Source: Pseudomonadota bacterium (GTDB lineage Bacteria > Pseudomonadota > Gammaproteobacteria > Burkholderiales > Burkholderiaceae_C). From it: a stretch of 10,380 nucleotides of DNA. This document shows, piece after piece, positions 6,206 through 10,380 of this stretch. The notes below the pieces were generated by a model that searched no databases, was not told the DNA's origin, and worked only from the letters and a program-made list of their open reading frames with translations. The stretch is taken from assembly GCA_023422975.1 (NCBI GenBank), contig JAFAGF010000169.1:1-10380 (forward strand), given 5' to 3'. Numbering within the stretch: the stretch's first letter is position 1; each line of letters opens with the position of its first letter. The position numbers and the translations under genes were made by a program.

Positions 6206-7942
6206 ATGATGAAAAAAGTACTCATTGCCAACCGTGGCGAAATTGCTGTTCGTATTGCCCGCGCGTGCCGTGACTACGGTGTGCAGTCGGTGGCAGTGTA
6301 TGCCGACCCTGATGCCGATGCTTTGCATGTGCATATGGCCGATGAGGCTTGGGGTCTACAAGGTGTGCGCCCGGCTGAGACCTATTTGGACATGACCAAG
6401 CTGATTGCGATTGCACAAAAAAGCGGTGCAGATGCCGTGCACCCGGGCTATGGATTTTTGTCCGAGCGTGCAGAGTTTGCGCGTGCTGTCATGGATGCAG
6501 GTCTACTCTGGATTGGCCCGCGCCCAGAAACGATTGAGGCTTTGGGTGACAAAGTGGCTGCCCGCAAAATTGCCATGCAGGTGGGCGCTCCCTTGGTGGC
6601 GGGAACCGCAGGGCCGGCGCAAAGCGCATCGGAGGTCGTGGCGTTTGCGCAGCAATACGGTTTACCGGTTGCCATCAAAGCTGCGTTTGGCGGTGGTGGA
6701 CGTGGCCTGAAAGTGGCGTGGGTTATGGAAGAAGTGGCAGAGTTGTACGAATCTGCCGTGCGTGAGGCCACTGCGGCCTTTGGCCGTGGAGAGTGTTTTG
6801 TGGAACAGTTCCTTGACCGACCTCGCCACATTGAGGCGCAGTTGCTGGGCGATACGCATGGCAACGTACTGGTGCTGGGCACGCGCGACTGCTCTTTGCA
6901 GCGGCGTAACCAAAAGCTGGTGGAAGAAGCGCCAGCCCCCTTCCTAAGCGATGCCCAGCGCGCCAGCATCCACCAAGCAGCGCACGACATTGGGAAAGCC
7001 ACGGGCTACGTTGGAGCGGGGACTGTGGAGTTTTTACTCAGCCGCAATGGCCAAATCTCTTTTTTGGAGGTGAACACCCGTTTGCAAGTCGAGCACCCTG
7101 TGACGGAAGCCACCACGGGCATCGACTTGGTGGTGGAGCAGTTGCGCATTGCCGATGGCTTGCCGCTGAGCATCACCACCACGCCTGAACCGCAGGGGCA
7201 CAGCATGGAGTTTCGTATCAACGCGGAAGACCCAGGACGGGGCTACTTGCCCACGCCGGGTACTGTGCTGCGCTTTGATGCGCCCAGTGGACCAGGGGTG
7301 CGCGTCGACAGCGGGGTTACGTCAGGATCCACTATTTCTGGCAGTTTTGACTCGATGATGGCCAAGCTCATTGTCACAGGCCGCACCCGTACCCAAGTGC
7401 TGGCGCGTGCGCGCCGTGCGCTGCAAGAGTTCCACATTCAAGGTGTTGCCAGTGTGCTGCCGTTTCACCGTGCTGTGGTGCAAGCCCCCGCTTTTACTGC
7501 CGAAGACGGATTTGCGGTGCACACGCGCTGGATTGAGACGGAGATGGGGCAAGACTGGCTGCCTGCTGAGCGCCCAGTAGCAGCGGCCGACGCGGCGCTG
7601 CTGCGCAGCTACATCGAACTGGATGGAAAGCGGGTGCTTTTGGGCTTGCCTAGCGCTTGGTTGCAAGGGGCGGGAGCAATGGCAGTTGCCCCTGCGCAGG
7701 CGGTGGAGCCTGTGAGGGAGACAACCCAGCTAGAAGGGGCGATTTTGGCGCCCATGGCGGGCAGCTTGCTGCAGTGGAAGGTAGCAGCGGGCGCGCAGGT
7801 GCAAGCGGGGGAGGTAGTGGCGGTGTTGGAGTCCATGAAAATGGAAATCCCCGTGACCGCGATCAAAGCAGGTCTGTTGCAGCAGAAAGTCGTTGTAGGC
7901 TCTCTAGTGCAGGTCGGTCAGGTGCTTGCTCAGGCAGTTTAA
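6206..7942 (+). CDS. Biotin carboxylase fused to biotin carboxyl carrier domain
   Basis: A 578-residue biotin-dependent enzyme component. The biotin carboxylase part (about 1-450) charges biotin with bicarbonate using ATP. It shows the ATP-grasp glycine loop FGGGGRGLK (161-169), [11 protein letters not shown] (233-243, Lys237), the metal glutamates Glu275 and Glu288, [14 protein letters not shown] (288-301) and EFRINAED (335-342, Arg337). A linker (about 451-505) leads to a biotinyl carrier domain (about 507-578) with the biotinylation motif ESMKMEIPV (542-550, biotinyl lysine Lys545). No separate carboxyltransferase of the acyl-CoA type is nearby. The only carboxyltransferase-like protein is the PxpB-PxpC fusion immediately upstream, whose TAG stop touches this ATG, implying translational coupling. 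Annotation pipelines would probably call it acetyl-CoA carboxylase subunit AccC, but the context argues for a lactam- or urea-type substrate. Either of two tandem ATG codons may be the start. Confidence 0.93.
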   Translation: MMKKVLIANRGEIAVRIARACRDYGVQSVAVYADPDADALHVHMADEAWGLQGVRPAETYLDMTKLIAIAQKSGADAVHPGYGFLSERAEFARAVMDAGLLWIGPRPETIEALGDKVAARKIAMQVGAPLVAGTAGPAQSASEVVAFAQQYGLPVAIKAAFGGGGRGLKVAWVMEEVAELYESAVREATAAFGRGECFVEQFLDRPRHIEAQLLGDTHGNVLVLGTRDCSLQRRNQKLVEEAPAPFLSDAQRASIHQAAHDIGKATGYVGAGTVEFLLSRNGQISFLEVNTRLQVEHPVTEATTGIDLVVEQLRIADGLPLSITTTPEPQGHSMEFRINAEDPGRGYLPTPGTVLRFDAPSGPGVRVDSGVTSGSTISGSFDSMMAKLIVTGRTRTQVLARARRALQEFHIQGVASVLPFHRAVVQAPAFTAEDGFAVHTRWIETEMGQDWLPAERPVAAADAALLRSYIELDGKRVLLGLPSAWLQGAGAMAVAPAQAVEPVRETTQLEGAILAPMAGSLLQWKVAAGAQVQAGEVVAVLESMKMEIPVTAIKAGLLQQKVVVGSLVQVGQVLAQAV

Positions 7943-7958
7943 AAAGTGACTGTTTGTC

Positions 7959-7993
7959 CCAGCATTAGATACTGAGCTTTTGCTGGTTTATAT
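7959..7993 (+). terminator. Possible terminator of the pxp operon
   Basis: CCAGCA (7959-7964) and TGCTGG (7981-7986) form a perfect 6-bp stem with a 16-base loop, followed by TTTATAT (7987-7993). It begins 16 bases after the biotin carboxylase stop codon. The stem is short and the T-tract interrupted, so termination may be weak. Confidence 0.4.
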
Positions 7994-7996
7994 GGA

Positions 7997-8020
7997 CTCC
8001 TATTTGAACGGAAATAGGAG
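7997..8020. repeat. Perfect 9-bp hairpin
   Basis: CTCCTATTT (7997-8005) and AAATAGGAG (8012-8020) are perfect inverted repeats around the 6-base loop GAACGG. There is no T-tract on either side, so it is not a clear intrinsic terminator. It could serve as a 3'-end RNA-stabilising hairpin for the pxp transcript. Confidence 0.5.
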
Positions 8021-8068
8021 GCTGTGAACTATCTACAAAACTCTGGTCGATTCACTTTCAGAAATTGA

Positions 8069-8086
8069 GACGGCGGTCACGCCGTC
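8069..8086. repeat. Perfect 7-bp GC-rich hairpin
   Basis: GACGGCG (8069-8075) and CGCCGTC (8080-8086) flank a 4-base loop. On the minus strand the stem is followed by TCAATTTCT, slightly T-rich, so it might help end hipA transcription about 360 bases downstream of the hipA stop. That is a weak suggestion. Confidence 0.4.
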
Positions 8087-8089
8087 GGC

Positions 8090-8118
8090 TTGTCAGCGTT
8101 GCACAGACTTGGTAAATT
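8090..8118 (+). promoter_or_regulatory. Sigma-70-like promoter before the 8125-8206 hairpin
   Basis: TTGTCA (8090-8095; 5 of 6 with TTGACA) and TAAATT (8113-8118; 4 of 6 with TATAAT) are separated by exactly 17 bases. A start site 7 bases downstream would fall at 8125, the first base of the long hairpin. No open reading frame with a ribosome-binding site follows. Confidence 0.35.
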
Positions 8119-8124
8119 AGCAGC

Positions 8125-8206
8125 GTCTCCTGATTCGTTTGAGCCAGACCGCCCGGATGCTTCGGTATCAGCCCTGGAAACTCGACGATTCAGGAGACTT
8201 TCTTTT
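8125..8206 (+). ncRNA. Candidate small RNA: long hairpin with T-tract
   Basis: GTCTCCTGATTCGT (8125-8138) and ACGATTCAGGAGAC (8185-8198) pair at 13 of 14 positions. The 46-base interior can pair further in nested order: GAG (8141-8143) with CTC (8181-8183), CCAG (8144-8147) with CTGG (8174-8177), and ACCG (8148-8151) with CGGT (8163-8166). TTTCTTTT (8199-8206) follows the stem, as in an intrinsic terminator. The predicted transcript would be about 80 bases. It might instead be only a large-loop terminator for read-through transcripts or a relic of a mobile element. Confidence 0.35.
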
Positions 8207-8441
8207 GTGGCTATACCGCCCATGAGCAAGCTGGGTAGGCAATCATGAACTGGCTTGCCTTCTACTATTGCCGCAGATTGCATTCAATTTATGGATACCT
8301 CAACCCTGTGCAATACGAGTAACGCTGATACGAGGTACAGCGTAAAAAGGTCGCGTAAGCAGGGTGCTAAGAACTCCACAAAACAGAGGCAATATCACTG
8401 GTGGATTTTCTGCTGATACTTACTTGGTAACACCGTTCAAA

Positions 8442-9698
8442 TTAAGAGCGAATCCGCTTTAAATCAATCTCGCTTAAACGTGCGGTCCTTGGCGCTAGTT
8501 CAAACAGTGGTGGGCTCAACGGTTCTTGGCCTTGGTCTAGTGCCAAGTGATGCCAATTTTGTCGGATCGTTTCAAAAGTGGCATCAAGAAACTCATTGGC
8601 TTGTGCGTAGTCAACGCCAAGTTGTTTGGCTCCGATAAGTAGATTTTCGACGGTTGCTCCTGCATCGCCATTGCGCCGTAAGCCCATCGAAAGTGATCGA
8701 ACGTCTATTACGGCGCCCCCGGCTGGTGAATAAGGTGCAATGTCATAGGCTGGGGCTAGCTTCCAGCCTTTTGGGGTATATAGAAAACCGTGGTTTCTTG
8801 GGTGATCATCTCCATTACCGATAAGGACGTTGAAGGCCATACGCCGCCACAATTCAGCATGATGCCCCTGTACTTTCCAGCGACTTGCGTTCATAGCTAG
8901 GCCGATATAAGTTCTATTGGGATTGTCGCGTTCAGCCGCTGTAGCGCCGAGCACCGTGGCTGCACTAGCAAAATGCACACGGTGACATTTACCATCAGGC
9001 AGAATATTTCGATCGAATCGTTTGACTAGTACAGCTCCGCGCTCATTTCGGTGGATGTACTCCACTTCTGCTGCATCAATGCCACAGAGTTTCGCTAGGC
9101 GCATGCTTATGTATTCGCGTAGCGTTGCGGTTGGGTCATCTTGTCTGCCTGAGAACTTGGCGATCCACTGCTGCCCCTTGTGCAACACGGTCATCTTTGG
9201 ACGTTCGCCGCCAAGACTGGTCGAGATCGTTCCCTCTACTTTATTGACGATATGAGCACTGGATTGAGCTGGGTCTAAGTCATCCATTGCTTTAAACATG
9301 GCTTCCGATGAATGCGGAAAAAAGCACGCTTTTTCGTCAATGTTGTTGCAGACTTCCAGCGCCCCTACAGCATCACCGGGGGAGTACTCTAGTGCATCCA
9401 GATTGCTTAGGCTGGTGACATTCCTTCGGCGTTGGAGCATGTCCAAACCAAAACCTTCTGGTTTTACATCTCTGAATATGTCGTGAAGGCCTTCATAGGC
9501 CGTCGTTTTTGCGATGCCTTTGAAGCGTGCTAATTGCTGCTGATCGAGTGGTATAGCGTGGGGCAAACTTACATAGCTGCTCTCGTATACGAAAGCTCCT
9601 AGCGGGCGGCCGCCAGAATTCGACAGCTGATATTCCCCCGCAATGACTGGCTCTGTAGTCTCTGGAAGCCATAGCCAAACCGGTTTTGCATCCGTCAT
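8442..9698 (-). CDS. hipA: HipA-family serine/threonine kinase toxin
   Basis: A 418-residue kinase-like toxin of the HipA family. The E. coli relative phosphorylates glutamyl-tRNA synthetase, halting translation and causing persistence; the target here is unknown. An N-terminal region (about 1-105) is followed by the kinase core. The core has SLGGERPK (161-168; Gly-rich loop with a possible autophosphorylation Ser), WIAKF (178-182; ATP-binding Lys181), RFDR (227-230), the catalytic loop NGDDHPRNHGF (295-305; Asp297, Asn302) and LAPAYDI (314-320; metal-binding Asp319). All key residues are present, so the toxin looks intact. The start overlaps the hipB stop by 4 bases (ATGA), the usual coupling of antitoxin and toxin. 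The gene ends convergently with the pxp operon and is more A/T-rich than it, consistent with horizontal acquisition. Confidence 0.93.
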   Translation of the reverse strand: MTDAKPVWLWLPETTEPVIAGEYQLSNSGGRPLGAFVYESSYVSLPHAIPLDQQQLARFKGIAKTTAYEGLHDIFRDVKPEGFGLDMLQRRRNVTSLSNLDALEYSPGDAVGALEVCNNIDEKACFFPHSSEAMFKAMDDLDPAQSSAHIVNKVEGTISTSLGGERPKMTVLHKGQQWIAKFSGRQDDPTATLREYISMRLAKLCGIDAAEVEYIHRNERGAVLVKRFDRNILPDGKCHRVHFASAATVLGATAAERDNPNRTYIGLAMNASRWKVQGHHAELWRRMAFNVLIGNGDDHPRNHGFLYTPKGWKLAPAYDIAPYSPAGGAVIDVRSLSMGLRRNGDAGATVENLLIGAKQLGVDYAQANEFLDATFETIRQNWHHLALDQGQEPLSPPLFELAPRTARLSEIDLKRIRS

Positions 9699-10027
9699 GA
9701 CTTTCTGCCTTTCTCTCGTACTCTCAGTGGCTGTGAGGCTTCCAAGAGTGCAAATTCGTGGTCATTGAGGCCCACGTTCTTGATATGCGTGTTGAAGTCA
9801 TCGATCAGATTCAGAGCCCACAGTACCTTGAGTACAAAGCCGAATTGCACGCTGACAGAGCCAGCTTCCAAGCTGGATAGAGTCCGCTTTGATATCTCAC
9901 ATCTTTGGGCTAACTCATCTTGGGTCCAGCCCCGCACGATCCGTGCTGTCCGGATTTTTGAAGACAAAATTTTGGCTGCGTCGTCAGCCTCCAGTGGCAG
10001 CATTGCTGTATCTGATGAATTTTTCAT
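9695..10027 (-). CDS. hipB: HipB-family antitoxin, Xre-type HTH DNA-binding protein
   Basis: A 110-residue protein with a Cro/C1 (Xre) helix-turn-helix at about residues 22-75; the recognition segment is TQDELAQRCEISKRTLSSLE (35-54). HipB antitoxins dimerise, bind their own promoter and neutralise HipA, with the complex repressing the operon. It directly precedes hipA with a 4-base overlap, and the order antitoxin-toxin is standard. The C-terminal tail is basic (LRVREKGRKS). The start at 10027 has only a weak ribosome-binding site (GGAA). An internal Met at residue 9 would also keep the HTH intact. A perfect inverted repeat lies 22 bases upstream and is the probable binding site. Confidence 0.9.
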   Translation of the reverse strand: MKNSSDTAMLPLEADDAAKILSSKIRTARIVRGWTQDELAQRCEISKRTLSSLEAGSVSVQFGFVLKVLWALNLIDDFNTHIKNVGLNDHEFALLEASQPLRVREKGRKS

Positions 10028-10049
10028 TTTCCATGTCTATCAAGTTGTG

Positions 10050-10086
10050 TTTATTTGCATATTAAGCGAATTAAGATGCAAATAAA
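10050..10086. promoter_or_regulatory. Perfect 11-bp inverted repeat, candidate HipB operator
   Basis: TTTATTTGCAT (10050-10060) and ATGCAAATAAA (10076-10086) are exact inverted repeats separated by 15 bases. The spacer contains TTAAG twice (10062-10066 and 10071-10075). It fills the gap between the integrase stop and the hipB start, where the hipBA promoter must be. HipB proteins are known to repress through palindromes in this position; the E. coli operator has a different sequence. Confidence 0.6.
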
Positions 10087-10092
10087 TGATTT

Positions 10093-10380
10093 TTAATTGA
10101 CTGGCATACGGTGCTTAGTAGGTGTCTTATGTCCTTGTTCTAATATCCAAGATTCGATACGCTCATGGTGTAAACGCAGTAAATCTAGGGGGCGCACGGT
10201 GTAATGCTTTTCTGCTGTGGCGCTGGGTTTATGACCTTGTATTTGTGCCACTACACCGGTAGGTACTTCTAGCCACTCAGTGAGACTTTTAAAGCTGCGG
10301 CGTAAGCCGTGCAGGGTTAGGTCTGGAATTTCAGCTGCTTGGCAGGCGCGGTCGTGTGCATGGTTGGGCTCTGTGATCGC
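10093..10380 (-). CDS. Phage/genomic-island tyrosine recombinase (integrase), C-terminal part
   Basis: The frame is open from the right edge to the TAA at 10093-10095, giving the last 95 residues of a site-specific integrase whose N-terminus lies outside the window. The visible part contains most of the catalytic centre of tyrosine recombinases: HGLRRSF (24-30 of the fragment; box II His and Arg), QGHKPSATAEKHY (48-60; third conserved His at 50 and nucleophilic Tyr60). Then comes a C-terminal helix (PLDLLRLHHERIESWILEQ). Such enzymes cut and join DNA at attachment sites of prophages and integrative islands. The box I Arg would be upstream, outside the window. It reads toward hipBA, 65 bases away, suggesting both belong to one mobile element. 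There is no sign of disruption in the part seen. Confidence 0.88.
   Translation of the reverse strand, partial: AITEPNHAHDRACQAAEIPDLTLHGLRRSFKSLTEWLEVPTGVVAQIQGHKPSATAEKHYTVRPLDLLRLHHERIESWILEQGHKTPTKHRMPVN

Larger units (their letters stand above)
7943..8441. other. Gene-free, inverted-repeat-rich stretch between pxp operon and hipBA
   Basis: About 500 bases lie between the convergent ends of the pxp operon and hipA, with no convincing coding sequence. Besides the hairpins listed separately, they hold AGGCAA (8237-8242) with TTGCCT (8255-8260), and ACGCTG (8322-8327) with CAGCGT (8338-8343) around a 10-base loop. ATACGAG also occurs as a direct repeat at 8313-8319 and 8328-8334. Base composition shifts here from the GC-rich metabolic genes to the more A/T-rich hip region, so an island boundary may lie inside. 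No transposase remnant could be recognised. Confidence 0.5.

Noticed and set aside
6206..7942. Housekeeping acetyl-CoA carboxylase AccC/AccB
   Set aside because: Proteobacterial AccC and AccB are normally separate proteins encoded together elsewhere; this is a fused protein embedded in a pxp operon with no acyl-CoA carboxyltransferase nearby.
8046..8056. GGTCGATTCAC, resembling a tRNA T-loop and a possible integrase attachment site
   Set aside because: One base is missing relative to GGTTCGANTCC, no acceptor or anticodon stem can be built around it, and no tRNA was found elsewhere in the window.
8125..8198. Integron attC site
   Set aside because: The folded shape is similar, but the required core boxes (RYYYAAC at the start and GTTRRRY at the end) are absent and no integron integrase is seen.
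8077..8283. 68-codon minus-strand frame in the gene-free stretch
   Set aside because: There is no good ribosome-binding site and no recognisable domain, and it coincides with the nested hairpin at 8125-8198, so its openness is better explained by structured noncoding DNA. Not excluded as a tiny gene.
8313..8343. Start of a CRISPR-like or tandem repeat array (ATACGAG twice, 15 bases apart)
   Set aside because: Only two short copies exist, with no further units and no spacers of constant length.

Overview
The window looks like chromosomal DNA of a GC-rich betaproteobacterium, most likely a member of the Comamonadaceae. The reasons are the protein sequences themselves, the way a TRAP transporter, a GntR regulator and 5-oxoprolinase genes are packed together, and a short degenerate palindromic sequence in one gene that resembles a dispersed repeat I associate with that family. 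The species cannot be fixed from the sequence.

Positions 1-7942 form one metabolic locus built around a divergent promoter at 3668-3736. Leftward run a FadR-type GntR regulator, then a tripartite TRAP transporter: dctP (periplasmic binding protein), dctQ (small membrane subunit) and dctM (large permease, cut by the left edge). Rightward run pxpA, a fused pxpB-pxpC, and a biotin carboxylase fused to a biotin carrier domain. The simplest reading is uptake of 5-oxoproline (pyroglutamate) or a related small lactam acid by the TRAP system and its ring opening to glutamate by the Pxp proteins. The biotin carboxylase/carrier protein and the PxpB-PxpC fusion (homologous to the carboxyltransferase part of urea carboxylase) together make up all the parts of a biotin-dependent carboxylase. 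This raises the possibility that the lactam is carboxylated before hydrolysis.

Regulatory sequence is unusually readable. A close match to the sigma-54 -24/-12 consensus lies upstream of dctP. AACAATC motifs occur three times further upstream of it and once between gntR and pxpA, where the motif forms part of a FadR-type operator. A strong stem-loop with a U-rich tail lies between dctP and dctQ and probably limits expression of the membrane subunits.

Positions 7943-8441 hold no convincing gene. The stretch is rich in inverted repeats. It includes a terminator-like hairpin behind the pxp operon and a promoter/hairpin/T-tract arrangement at 8090-8206 that could be a small RNA. From here rightward the DNA is visibly more A/T-rich.

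Positions 8442-10380 look like accessory DNA: a hipBA toxin-antitoxin pair on the minus strand with a perfect 11-bp inverted repeat in its promoter region, followed by the C-terminal part of a phage/island-type tyrosine recombinase that continues past the right edge. No tRNA, rRNA, CRISPR array or intact insertion sequence was seen.
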